Shown one piece after another: positions 53,564 to 62,032 of a stretch of DNA of 64,000 bases. The translations under genes and the position numbers were made by a program. Source of the DNA: Lentimicrobium sp. (GTDB lineage Bacteria; Bacteroidota; Bacteroidia; Bacteroidales; Lentimicrobiaceae). The stretch is from NCBI GenBank assembly GCA_019429275.1, contig JAHYJC010000001.1, positions 62,001 through 126,000 on the forward strand, read 5' to 3'. Below the pieces are notes generated by a model. It worked only from the letters and a program-made list of their open reading frames with translations. It was not told where the DNA came from and made no database searches. Position 1 is the stretch's first letter, and each line of letters starts with the position of its first letter.

Positions 53564-54094
53564 ATGAGAAATCTTACAACATTTCTAATGCTTATGATTT
53601 TTACTTCAGGCATACTTTCAGCCCAGGACAACAACCAGAGGATGATAGATGAAAAAACAGGAAAAGAAATTTTTATTGGCACCATTACCAGGCAAGGCCT
53701 TGAACAAAACGAAGCCTGGTTTCAACCTGAATACCAGCAATATACGCCCGATACCAATGATATGGCTCTTATCAAAGAATTTAAAAATGAATATCCCTGG
53801 ATATTTATTGTAATGGGTACCTGGTGTGGTGACAGTCAGGAGCAGGTTCCCCGTTTTTTCAAAATCCTCAATGAGTTGAACTATCCTGAAGAAAAAATCT
53901 TTATGGTTGCTGTTGACCGTGAAAAGAAAGTAAAAGATTTCTGTATAGGAGACTATGACATTAAACTGGTTCCAACCTTTATCATGACCGATCAGGGAGA
54001 AGAGAAAGGCAGAATCATTGAAACACCGGTTGAAAGTCTTGAAAGGGATTTTTTGAACATCATCCGCGGATATGTTCCCGCCCCAAGAGATTGA
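53564..54094 (+). CDS. Exported thioredoxin-fold protein
   Basis: The 176-residue protein has a signal peptide (MRNLTTFLMLMIFTSGILSA) and a thioredoxin fold with active-site region GTWCGDSQEQVPRF near residues 87-100. The second Cys of CxxC is replaced by Ser (C-G-D-S), so it is not a dithiol oxidoreductase of the usual type; the cis-proline occurs in VPTF. A start at 53528 would lose the clean signal peptide. Related single-Cys proteins are frequent in Bacteroidota; the role is unclear. PanC begins 30 bp downstream. Confidence 0.82.
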   Translation: MRNLTTFLMLMIFTSGILSAQDNNQRMIDEKTGKEIFIGTITRQGLEQNEAWFQPEYQQYTPDTNDMALIKEFKNEYPWIFIVMGTWCGDSQEQVPRFFKILNELNYPEEKIFMVAVDREKKVKDFCIGDYDIKLVPTFIMTDQGEEKGRIIETPVESLERDFLNIIRGYVPAPRD

Positions 54095-54124
54095 ATGTAT
54101 TTTTGATTCTGACATCTTTATTGA

Positions 54125-54964
54125 ATGATACTTTTCGAAACCATCAAAGAAACCCGGGAATACTCTGTTTCAAAACGTAAAAACGGACTTTCAATAGGAT
54201 TTATCCCCACCATGGGAGCGCTTCACGAGGGTCATTTGTCGCTGGCAATAAGAGCCAGGGCTGAAAATGACATTGTCATCTGCAGTATATTTGTAAATCC
54301 CATCCAGTTTAATAATCCCGAAGATCTCAAAAAATATCCCAGAACCCTTGATCAGGATCTCAAAATGCTGGAGCTTGCCGGATGCGATCTTGTTTTTTTA
54401 CCTTCAGTAGATGAGATGTATCCCGAAGAGATACATAAAGATTATGATTTCGGAACGCTTGGAGGTGTTATGGAGGGGGCTTTCAGGCCGGGACATTTCA
54501 ACGGAGTTGCCATTGTGGTTCACAAATTATTTGAAATAACCCTACCTCACCGAGCCTATTTTGGCGAAAAAGATTATCAGCAGCTCGCAATCGTAAAAGA
54601 GTTGGTTAAGATAGAAAATCTGCCCGTTGAGATTATCCCTTGTCCAATCAGCAGAGAGCAAGATGGGGTGGCCATGAGTTCGCGCAATGCAAGGCTTACG
54701 CCTGAAATGAGGAATGCAGCTCCCTTTATTTTCCACATTCTGAAACAGGCCAGAAAAATGGCACAAGATCATACTGCCGAACAGATTGAGGAATTTGTAA
54801 AATTAAAGTTCAGCGGACACCTGCTCCTGGATCTGGAATATTTTACTATTGCCTCTGGACATGACCTACAAGCCGTTTCAGGGAAAATTTCACCGGGAGA
54901 CATGGGCTTCATTGCAGTTTTTGCAGGCGAAATCCGGCTCATCGATAACATTCAATTAATTTGA
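54125..54964 (+). CDS. panC: Pantothenate synthetase
   Basis: The 279-residue protein matches Pan[18 protein letters not shown] (nucleotide-binding HxGH), [55 protein letters not shown] and [15 protein letters not shown]. It joins pantoate and beta-alanine with ATP. PanD, which makes beta-alanine, follows 16 bp later, so the two steps are genetically paired. Confidence 0.97.
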   Translation: MILFETIKETREYSVSKRKNGLSIGFIPTMGALHEGHLSLAIRARAENDIVICSIFVNPIQFNNPEDLKKYPRTLDQDLKMLELAGCDLVFLPSVDEMYPEEIHKDYDFGTLGGVMEGAFRPGHFNGVAIVVHKLFEITLPHRAYFGEKDYQQLAIVKELVKIENLPVEIIPCPISREQDGVAMSSRNARLTPEMRNAAPFIFHILKQARKMAQDHTAEQIEEFVKLKFSGHLLLDLEYFTIASGHDLQAVSGKISPGDMGFIAVFAGEIRLIDNIQLI

Positions 54965-54965
54965 G

Positions 54966-54973
54966 TATTTTTG
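54966..54973 (+). promoter_or_regulatory. Putative -7 box TATTTTTG between panC and panD
   Basis: TATTTTTG starts one nt after the panC stop and ends seven nt before the panD ATG. It could give panD its own near-leaderless transcript in addition to read-through from panC. Confidence 0.4.
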
Positions 54974-54980
54974 CAGCGCT

Positions 54981-55328
54981 ATGACAATAGAGATTCTTAA
55001 ATCAAAAATCCACCGGGCAATCATTACCGAAGCCAACCTGAATTACATCGGGAGCATAGGTATTGATGAAAACCTGATGGAGGCAGCCAATCTCACTGAA
55101 TTTGAAAAAGTTCAGGTACTCAACATCAATAATGGAGAGCGGCTTGAAACTTACGTAATTAAAGGTGAAAGGGGCAGTGGAATGATTTCACTGAATGGTG
55201 CTGCTGCCAGAAAGGCTGTTGCCGGAGACCTTATCATCATTGCAGCATTTGCGCATATGACACCCGAAGAGGCTGCTTCATTCAAACCTGCAATAGTATT
55301 CCCCAATAAAAATAACCAAGTCCTATAA
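54981..55328 (+). CDS. panD: Aspartate 1-decarboxylase
   Basis: The 115-residue proenzyme has the self-cleavage site Gly-Ser in [10 protein letters not shown] (about residues 23-28), which yields the pyruvoyl cofactor on Ser. It also has [22 protein letters not shown]. It decarboxylates aspartate to beta-alanine for PanC. Length is typical. Confidence 0.97.
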   Translation: MTIEILKSKIHRAIITEANLNYIGSIGIDENLMEAANLTEFEKVQVLNINNGERLETYVIKGERGSGMISLNGAAARKAVAGDLIIIAAFAHMTPEEAASFKPAIVFPNKNNQVL

Positions 55329-55336
55329 ATCAGGTT

Positions 55337-56389
55337 TTGAATAAGAAAATCCGGGATATATTAAAATTCAGTCTGTTTCTGGGAATCGGCATTTTTTTTA
55401 TCTGGCTGTTCATGAGGAATCTCACTCCAGGGCAAAAAAGCGAGATTTTTCTTTCATTTAAAATAGCAGAATATTCATGGATTATACTTGCCTTTATGCT
55501 GGGCATGCTGAGCCACCTCTTGCGCACCCTCCGCTGGAAAATACTGCTTGAACCCATGGGCTACAATCCCTCGACCGGCAACGTATTTATGGCCGTTATG
55601 ACCGGTTATCTGGCAAATCTGGCCTTGCCCCGGTTAGGAGAAGTGAGCCGCTGTGGTATTCTTACCCAGTATGAGAAAATACCGTTCAACAAATCATTCG
55701 GAACAGTAATTACCGAGAGGGTTATTGATATGCTGTCTTTTATTCTGATATTTTTCATTCTAATCTTCACTCAATCGGGTAAAATACACATCTACCTGGA
55801 ACAAAAAATTTATATTCCTCTGGAACAAAAATTCAATCTCAACCTTATCGGCGGGAATTATATGCTCTTTCTTATAACCGGATTAGGAATTTCAGCAATT
55901 ATTATATTGATTATACTTCATAAGAGATACATTCATTCAGCAATTTATCAGAAATTTTATAAACTGTTTACCGGCTTTCTTGAAGGCATAAAATCATTGG
56001 TCAGCATTAAAAAACCTGTACTTTTTGTTGTCTATTCTGTTGGAATCTGGCTGATGTATCTACTCATGGCTTATGTAGTTTTCTTCAGCCTGAAAGAAAC
56101 CTCATCGCTGGGACTTGATGCAGGCCTTGCTGTTTTGATTTTTGGTTCGGTGGGAATTATGATTGTACAGGGAGGCATTGGAATATATCCGGCCATTGTT
56201 GCTGAAACACTTTTTCTTTGGGACATTCCTGAAACAAAAGGTTATGCGATGGGTTGGCTGATTTGGGGTTCGCAAACGCTTATGATCCTGATTGCAGGTG
56301 TTTTTTCATTACTTTTACTTCCTGTTATCAACAAAAAAAGTAATGACAAAAAAGGAGATCATTCAGCAAAAAATACTGAAACAACCTGA
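55337..56389 (+). CDS. UPF0104/LPG-synthase-type transmembrane protein
   Basis: The 350-residue protein has about eight membrane helices and the family's conserved LLRTLRWKILLEPMGYNPSTGNVFMAVMTGYLANLALPRLGEVSRC region (residues about 60-105, in pieces) with VITERVIDML. The start is a TTG at 55337 eight bp after the panD stop; the next ATG (55412) would remove the first membrane helix. Family members resemble the flippase part of MprF, without its synthase domain. Substrate unknown. It overlaps rfaE2 by 47 bp. Confidence 0.85.
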   Translation: MNKKIRDILKFSLFLGIGIFFIWLFMRNLTPGQKSEIFLSFKIAEYSWIILAFMLGMLSHLLRTLRWKILLEPMGYNPSTGNVFMAVMTGYLANLALPRLGEVSRCGILTQYEKIPFNKSFGTVITERVIDMLSFILIFFILIFTQSGKIHIYLEQKIYIPLEQKFNLNLIGGNYMLFLITGLGISAIIILIILHKRYIHSAIYQKFYKLFTGFLEGIKSLVSIKKPVLFVVYSVGIWLMYLLMAYVVFFSLKETSSLGLDAGLAVLIFGSVGIMIVQGGIGIYPAIVAETLFLWDIPETKGYAMGWLIWGSQTLMILIAGVFSLLLLPVINKKSNDKKGDHSAKNTETT

Positions 56390-56834
56390 ACTTGACCGCA
56401 TTTTAGCCTACTGGAGATTCAAAAATTTCAGGATAGTATTTACCAATGGCTGTTTCGATATTATCCACCTCGGTCACATTGACTACCTCCTCAAAGCTGC
56501 TGAACTTGGCGATAAACTCATCATCGGCCTCAATACCGACAATTCAACACGCCTGCTGAAGGGACCTTCAAGACCCATTAATGATGAAAAATCAAGAGCA
56601 ATGATACTGGCTTCATTAAATTTTGTTGATGCAGTAGTGCTTTTTGATGAAGAGACTCCTTATGAGCTGATTAAAACCATTAATCCTGATATTCTGGTGA
56701 AAGGTGCGGATTACAGACCCGAAGAAATTGTAGGTTATGATATAGTGACAGCAAAAGGTGGAAGCGTTGCAACAATTGAGTATCTTGATGGCTACTCTAC
56801 AAGTCTGATTGAAAGTAAAATCAAAGGATCTTGA
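56343..56834 (+). CDS. rfaE2: D-glycero-beta-D-manno-heptose 1-phosphate adenylyltransferase
   Basis: The 163-residue protein is the stand-alone cytidylyltransferase-fold half of HldE: FTNGCFDIIHLGHIDYLLKAA (HxGH motif), IGLNTDNSTRLLKGPSRPIN and DILVKGADYRPEEIVG. It activates heptose 1-phosphate with ATP for lipopolysaccharide core synthesis. The kinase half must be elsewhere. The ATG at 56343 is chosen over 56292 for family length; it overlaps the upstream gene by 47 bp. Confidence 0.93.
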   Translation: MTKKEIIQQKILKQPELDRILAYWRFKNFRIVFTNGCFDIIHLGHIDYLLKAAELGDKLIIGLNTDNSTRLLKGPSRPINDEKSRAMILASLNFVDAVVLFDEETPYELIKTINPDILVKGADYRPEEIVGYDIVTAKGGSVATIEYLDGYSTSLIESKIKGS

Positions 56835-56879
56835 ATTTCAGGCTGAGAATTCTGAAAATCATAAACATTAATTACAAAA

Positions 56880-58244
56880 ATGGCCAAAACCAAAACAGCT
56901 TTTTTTTGCAGCAATTGTGGCACCCAGTCACCAAAATGGATTGGCAAATGCACCTCTTGTGGCGAATGGAATACCTATGTAGAGGAAGTAATTCAACGTT
57001 CAGAACCGTCAATAGTTTCAGGGCTTACTTCGCGAAGAAAGGCCTCTCCCACCCTTATCAGCGAAATAGAGCTGAGCAAAGAGAATCGAATTGACACCAA
57101 TAATCACGAGCTAAACCGTGTGCTTGGAGGAGGGCTGGTTCCCGGATCAGTTGTATTGGTTGGAGGTGAGCCAGGCATTGGTAAATCAACATTGATGCTA
57201 CAGGTTGCACTCGCCTTCAAAAACCTGAAAGTGCTTTATGTTTCAGGTGAAGAAAGCGAGCAACAGATAAGAATGAGGGCCGAAAGGCTGGGGATGAAAC
57301 AAAATAACTGCTACATCCTTACTGAGACAGCAACCGGAGATATATTGAATCACATTGCGAAGTTGAGCCCTCAAATTATAATTATCGATTCAATTCAAAC
57401 ACTTACCAGCGATAGTATCGACGCTTCGGCCGGAAGTATTTCCCAAATTCGCGAAACAGCCTCAGAACTTCAACGCTATGCCAAAACCGCAAATGTGCCG
57501 GTGTTTTTAATCGGTCACATCACCAAAGAAGGTACACTTGCCGGGCCCAAACTTCTTGAACACATGGTTGATACGGTGTTGCAGTTCGAAGGTGACCGGA
57601 ATTATGGCTACAGAATTCTCCGTGCAATTAAAAACAGATTTGGAAGCACTTCAGAATTAGGTATTTATGAAATGCAGAACACGGGTTTGCGAGAGATATC
57701 AAATCCATCCGAAATTCTGATTACCCAGCACCAGGAACCGGTAAGTGGTATTGCTGTTGCTGCAACCATCGAAGGCATGAGGCCTATGTTAATTGAAACA
57801 CAGGCATTGGTGAGTTCTGCAGCTTATGGTACCCCGCAAAGGTCATGCACCGGTTTCGATTCGCGCCGCCTGAACATGTTGCTGGCTGTGCTTGAGAAAC
57901 GGAGTGGTTTTAAACTGGGCGTGAAAGATGTTTTCCTAAACATAGCAGGCGGAATACGTGTGGATGATCCGGCAACCGATCTTGCCGTTGTAAGTGCTGT
58001 GCTGTCCTCAAACATTGATATTCCAATCAACCCAAAAACCTGTTTTGCTGCTGAGACAGGACTTTCGGGAGAAATAAGGCCGGTAACCCGTTTTGAGCAA
58101 AGGGTATCGGAAGCTGAGAAACTTGGATTTGAAACCATTTTCATTTCAAAACTTAACGCCAAAACTGCTATAAGTTCAGCCAGAGCCATTAAAGTCATAC
58201 CTGTTGGCAAAATCGAAGATGTTTTCAGACATTTATTCGGATAA
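56880..58244 (+). CDS. radA: DNA repair protein RadA
   Basis: The 454-residue protein has the N-terminal zinc finger CSNC ... CTSC (Cys10, 13, 24, 27), a RecA-like core with Walker A GGEPGIGKST, the RadA-specific KNRFGST motif, and a Lon-like C-terminal domain (GIRVDDPATDLAVVSA). RadA is a DnaB-like branch-migration helicase in recombination. It starts 45 bp after rfaE2. Confidence 0.97.
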   Translation: MAKTKTAFFCSNCGTQSPKWIGKCTSCGEWNTYVEEVIQRSEPSIVSGLTSRRKASPTLISEIELSKENRIDTNNHELNRVLGGGLVPGSVVLVGGEPGIGKSTLMLQVALAFKNLKVLYVSGEESEQQIRMRAERLGMKQNNCYILTETATGDILNHIAKLSPQIIIIDSIQTLTSDSIDASAGSISQIRETASELQRYAKTANVPVFLIGHITKEGTLAGPKLLEHMVDTVLQFEGDRNYGYRILRAIKNRFGSTSELGIYEMQNTGLREISNPSEILITQHQEPVSGIAVAATIEGMRPMLIETQALVSSAAYGTPQRSCTGFDSRRLNMLLAVLEKRSGFKLGVKDVFLNIAGGIRVDDPATDLAVVSAVLSSNIDIPINPKTCFAAETGLSGEIRPVTRFEQRVSEAEKLGFETIFISKLNAKTAISSARAIKVIPVGKIEDVFRHLFG

Positions 58245-58328
58245 AAATCCTTTTCGCATTAGTAAGCCTGGATATTTCAGTACTAAAAAATTCAAAATAA
58301 AAAATTAACCCTTTCAATCTCAGATTTC

Positions 58329-58958
58329 ATGAGAATTATAAAAAAAGTCGTGCTGATCTTCCTGTTAGCAAATATCATCAGGATAATTCCCGGTTGTTGC
58401 AAATGCAGTGAAGAAGTTTACAACTTCAATTTTAACAGAACCGACATCCGGAACATTGATAACACAGGCAACTATGCCAAGCCTCTGGAGATTGACACTA
58501 TGTTGCCAGGAGCTGTAGCCTTTGAGGTTTCTATCTTTGACTCACTGGGTTACTTTTACTATGCTTATGCAGGTCCGGAATACACAGGATTTAAGACTGC
58601 GGCAGCAATGTCATGCGATTGCGCAATGCAGCTTCAAACAACAAATTACCTGAATCATATTAAAATCACTACACTTTATGATCTGAGTTCTGAAATTAAG
58701 GCAGGTGACGACGTTTCGGAGCATTTTGTGGCATCTTTATCAGGGAATTCATCCCATAATTCAGGAGTATACCAGTCTTTAACAAGCGTTTGCACACAAA
58801 CCATTGACAAAATCTATTATGACAGCGGCGTGGAGTCTTTCAGGATTTTTCTGAAACCTGAAGTAGAAAATACAAAGGCCCGGTTCGCAATCAATCTTAC
58901 TTTGTCAGACAATACCATTTTCAGCGATACCACCAACTTAATTCAAATCCTGCAATGA
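58329..58958 (+). CDS. Lipoprotein of unknown function
   Basis: The 209-residue product has a lipoprotein signal with lipobox IPGC at Cys23 followed by another Cys-Lys-Cys, then a beta-rich body: FRIFLKPEV, FAINLTLSDNTIF. I do not recognise the family securely; it has the look of small Bacteroidota lipoproteins such as DUF5034. It overlaps the next gene by ATGA, implying coupled translation and a possible joint role at the outer membrane. Confidence 0.75.
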   Translation: MRIIKKVVLIFLLANIIRIIPGCCKCSEEVYNFNFNRTDIRNIDNTGNYAKPLEIDTMLPGAVAFEVSIFDSLGYFYYAYAGPEYTGFKTAAAMSCDCAMQLQTTNYLNHIKITTLYDLSSEIKAGDDVSEHFVASLSGNSSHNSGVYQSLTSVCTQTIDKIYYDSGVESFRIFLKPEVENTKARFAINLTLSDNTIFSDTTNLIQILQ

Positions 58959-59845
58959 GTTCGTGCAAGAATCTTCGGTTAAGCATGATGCTGACACTTT
59001 TTCTTTTTCTGGTTTTCGGTGAACAATTAAATGCTCAAAATAAAACCAGAACAGAATCCTTCAGACTTGACACTCAGTTTGGCGGACGGGTGATCCACCG
59101 AGCAATGCAACCCACCGGTGCTGATATTGATTTCATGAACTACCTGAATGATGGTAACGATGGATATTATGGTGTCATGAATTTCGGTTTGACATTTGCG
59201 CCTGACAGCATCTGGACGTTTGGAGCCGACATGAGCATGCTCAGCGACATGCTGCCCAATCACCTGAGAATTGATGTCATGCGCCGCATCAACATCATCA
59301 GCCCTCAGTGGGACTGGGGTTTAAAAGCCATCATTTATGCCTATCCCCAATACCTGAATGAATTCAACCGGTTTCACAAAGAAACAGATTCCGGTATTGT
59401 TGCCGACTTAAACACCAATTACAGGCAGATCACCCTTTTCGATCTTGGAATATCAGCTATGCCCTATGCAAGCTACACCAACAAACGGTTTCAGGCAATT
59501 ATGGGAAGCGGAATCGGATTCAGCTCATTTGAACAATTCAATGAAAGAATTCTGCAGAAAAAACAAGGGGGCAATCTGCGCCGCGAAATCAGATATGAAA
59601 CCCTGTATAGTCCTGCAATTACTTCACATTCCGAAGCAGAAGCCACTTATGACTTTCTGCATGACAGGAGAGTATCTCTGGGAATCATAGCCAAAGCTGA
59701 ATTACTGATGACATTCAGAGACATTTCCTATAAACGCACGATATTTACCTGGACTGATGACAATTATGTTGAAAATGAGATACATCCTGACAAGAAGTTT
59801 TACGCCAAATCCGAATTCAGTATGGGTCTATACTTCAGATTCTGA
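58955..59845 (+). CDS. Predicted outer-membrane protein of unknown family
   Basis: The 296-residue protein has a signal peptide (LRLSMMLTLFLFLVFGEQLNA) and a body of alternating strands rich in aromatic residues, ending in SMGLYFRF. A terminal Phe after a strand is the usual beta-barrel end signal. No known family was recognised. Four-base overlap with the lipoprotein gene upstream suggests a two-protein unit. The following CvfB-like gene has its own promoter box. Confidence 0.75.
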   Translation: MSSCKNLRLSMMLTLFLFLVFGEQLNAQNKTRTESFRLDTQFGGRVIHRAMQPTGADIDFMNYLNDGNDGYYGVMNFGLTFAPDSIWTFGADMSMLSDMLPNHLRIDVMRRINIISPQWDWGLKAIIYAYPQYLNEFNRFHKETDSGIVADLNTNYRQITLFDLGISAMPYASYTNKRFQAIMGSGIGFSSFEQFNERILQKKQGGNLRREIRYETLYSPAITSHSEAEATYDFLHDRRVSLGIIAKAELLMTFRDISYKRTIFTWTDDNYVENEIHPDKKFYAKSEFSMGLYFRF

Positions 59846-59868
59846 ACTCAAAAACCGGCCTTTTATCA

Positions 59869-59876
59869 TACCTTTG
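59869..59876 (+). promoter_or_regulatory. Putative -7 box TACCTTTG for the CvfB-like gene
   Basis: TACCTTTG lies 29 nt upstream of the ATG at 59906. Confidence 0.5.
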
Positions 59877-59905
59877 TTTTCCTCTTTTCATAAAAAAACC
59901 GACTC

Positions 59906-60736
59906 ATGGCCACACCCGGAAAATACAACACCCTAAGCATTGTTAAAGTAGTAGATTTCGGCGTTTACCTTGACGGTGGCGATTTGGGAGAAATTTTGCT
60001 GCCCATGAAATGGGTACCTGAAGGATGTAAACCCGATGACGAGATTGAAGTTTTTCTCTATTTCGATTCTGAAGACAGGCTGATCGCGACCACCATGCGA
60101 CCCTTTGCGCAAGTTGGGGAATTTGCATTGCTCAAGGCAAAAGCCGTAAATGAAGTAGGAGCATTCCTCGATTGGGGCCTTGAAAAAGATTTGCTCGTCC
60201 CCTACCGTGAGCAAAATGCAAAGATGATTGAAGGTAATTCTTATTTGGTTTATATTTATGCCGATCCACAGGGAGGGCGCATTGCGGCTTCAGCACGACT
60301 GGAGAGGTTCCTCAGCCCTGAACCCCCAGACTACCAACCCATGCAGGAAGTTGAATTGCTACTCTGGCGCACTACAGATATTGGCTATATGGCCATCATC
60401 AACAACCAGCACGAAGGCCTGCTTTATGCCAGTGAAGTATATGAGGATCTGGAACGGGGACAAAGAATAAGAGGGTATGTTATAAAAGTAAGGGAAGATG
60501 GCAAAATTGACCTCAGCCTGCAAAAACCCGGTTACGAAAAAATTGACGAAATGTCGGAGCGCATCATGGAACTGCTTCGCGAAAACAACGGATACCTCGA
60601 TCTCAATGATAAAAGTCCGGCAGAAGAAATTTATCTCATCAGTGGAATGAGCAAAAAGAATTTCAAAAAGTCAATCGGTGCACTCTATAAACAAAAACTG
60701 ATAATTATTGAAGAAACAGGCATTAGAATGGTATAG
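59906..60736 (+). CDS. CvfB/YitL-like S1-domain RNA-binding protein
   Basis: The 276-residue protein has successive S1-like beta-barrel segments (VDFGVYLDG..GEILLPMKWVP; EVGAFLDWGLEKDLLVPYREQ; a third near 155-210 with EGLLYASEVYEDLERGQRIRGYVIKVREDGKIDLSLQ) and a C-terminal winged helix (about 220-276). This order is that of CvfB of Staphylococcus and YitL. It is thought to bind RNA; targets here are unknown. Confidence 0.92.
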   Translation: MATPGKYNTLSIVKVVDFGVYLDGGDLGEILLPMKWVPEGCKPDDEIEVFLYFDSEDRLIATTMRPFAQVGEFALLKAKAVNEVGAFLDWGLEKDLLVPYREQNAKMIEGNSYLVYIYADPQGGRIAASARLERFLSPEPPDYQPMQEVELLLWRTTDIGYMAIINNQHEGLLYASEVYEDLERGQRIRGYVIKVREDGKIDLSLQKPGYEKIDEMSERIMELLRENNGYLDLNDKSPAEEIYLISGMSKKNFKKSIGALYKQKLIIIEETGIRMV

Positions 60737-60797
60737 TGGAAAAATGGAAATTTTTCTTTTCGATTATGATCAATAAGAATAGTTGAGAATCACAGCA

Positions 60798-61802
60798 CTA
60801 ACCCATTGCCTGCCTGTAGGATACAAGGCGCCTGTTGTCCTCATCCCACAATCTTAGCTTCAGTGATTTCATGCTGCTGGTAAAAGTAACAGGTTTTACC
60901 TGCCTGAAGGGTTCATTTTCTTTATGGCATTGCTCAAGTTTATAGTTTGGAATTTTTGAGCTCAGATGATGAATATGATGAAATCCAATATTACCTGAAA
61001 ACCACTGTAAAATGCGGGGCAGCTTCAGAAATGAAGCTCCGTTTATGGCAACAGTGCTGTAATCCCATTCCTCATCGCGATACCAGTGCACATCGGGGAA
61101 CTGATGCTGAACATAGAAGAGAAACACTCCGGCTGTTGCTGCAATGTACATAACCGGAAGCTGAATCAGAAGAAAATCCTTAACCCCGATTAGCAGACTT
61201 AAACCGACGGCAATAACTGCAAGCCCAATATTGGTGATGTAAACACTGATTTTATCCTTACGTGTAAAATCTTTACGGGTAAACCTGTTCGAAATCAAAA
61301 ACATAAGAGCTGCCCCAAGGCCAAACATGACAAAAGGATTGCGGTAAATGCGATACATTCGCTGTTTTCGGGGAGTCAGATTTTTAAATTCCTCAACCGT
61401 CAGTGTCCACACATCGCCGATGCCGCGTTTGTCGAGATTTCCGGCGGTACGGTGATGGATCAGATGTGCATGATGCCAGCGATAATAGGGTGTGAATGTA
61501 AGAATTCCCAGAATTATTCCAATGGTATCATTCGCTGCCTTTGATTTAAAAAAGGCTCCGTGCCCACAATCATGAAAAATGATGAACAGTCGCACTGTAA
61601 ACCCGGCTGCCAGAATTATAAGGGGCAAAATATACCAATAGGAAATATTTATCAGAAATATCATGGCAATCCATAAAAAAATATAAGGCACAAGGGTATT
61701 GACCAATTGCCAGATGCTATAGCGGTTTGAAGGATTTTTGTAGGCAGATATAAGCTTTATAAGTGACTTATCTGAGCCCGGCATGGATGATTTCGGAGCC
61801 AT
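60798..61802 (-). CDS. Membrane fatty acid desaturase
   Basis: The 334-residue protein shows the three His boxes of acyl-lipid/CoA desaturases: HDCGH at residues 77-81, HLIHH at 113-117, and HHIHH near 273-280. About four membrane helices separate them. The diiron centre introduces a double bond into a fatty acyl chain, using O2; position is not predictable. It is monocistronic, with its promoter box only 11 nt before the ATG. Confidence 0.9.
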   Translation of the reverse strand: MAPKSSMPGSDKSLIKLISAYKNPSNRYSIWQLVNTLVPYIFLWIAMIFLINISYWYILPLIILAAGFTVRLFIIFHDCGHGAFFKSKAANDTIGIILGILTFTPYYRWHHAHLIHHRTAGNLDKRGIGDVWTLTVEEFKNLTPRKQRMYRIYRNPFVMFGLGAALMFLISNRFTRKDFTRKDKISVYITNIGLAVIAVGLSLLIGVKDFLLIQLPVMYIAATAGVFLFYVQHQFPDVHWYRDEEWDYSTVAINGASFLKLPRILQWFSGNIGFHHIHHLSSKIPNYKLEQCHKENEPFRQVKPVTFTSSMKSLKLRLWDEDNRRLVSYRQAMG

Positions 61803-61812
61803 TTTTTTTCTT

Positions 61813-61820
61813 CAAAGATA
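61813..61820 (-). promoter_or_regulatory. Putative -7 box TATCTTTG for the desaturase gene
   Basis: The minus strand reads TATCTTTG ending ten nt before the desaturase ATG. Confidence 0.5.
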
Positions 61821-62032
61821 AATATTATTGATGCATAAAAACCTATGAAATAACAATTGCGCATATAAATGACCACTATAAATAAAACAGGGAGTCAAAC
61901 AAATTCAATATCCTCTGCCTCCCAAAAACGGCCAGATTTATCCTGATTTTTCAAAAAAATAAAATTATTTAAGTATTACAGAACTTATTTACTTATTTGA
62001 TTGTTAATTTCTCAACACCAAAACAAAAAAAC

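Noticed and set aside
53361-53567. 68-codon plus-strand frame upstream of the thioredoxin-like gene
   Set aside because: Passes through the promoter box and overlaps the signal-peptide start of the next gene in another frame.
61990-62020. Possible FNR/NnrR-type site TTGATTGTTAA upstream of nirK
   Set aside because: Only the left half matches TTGATnnnnATCAA; not enough for a call.
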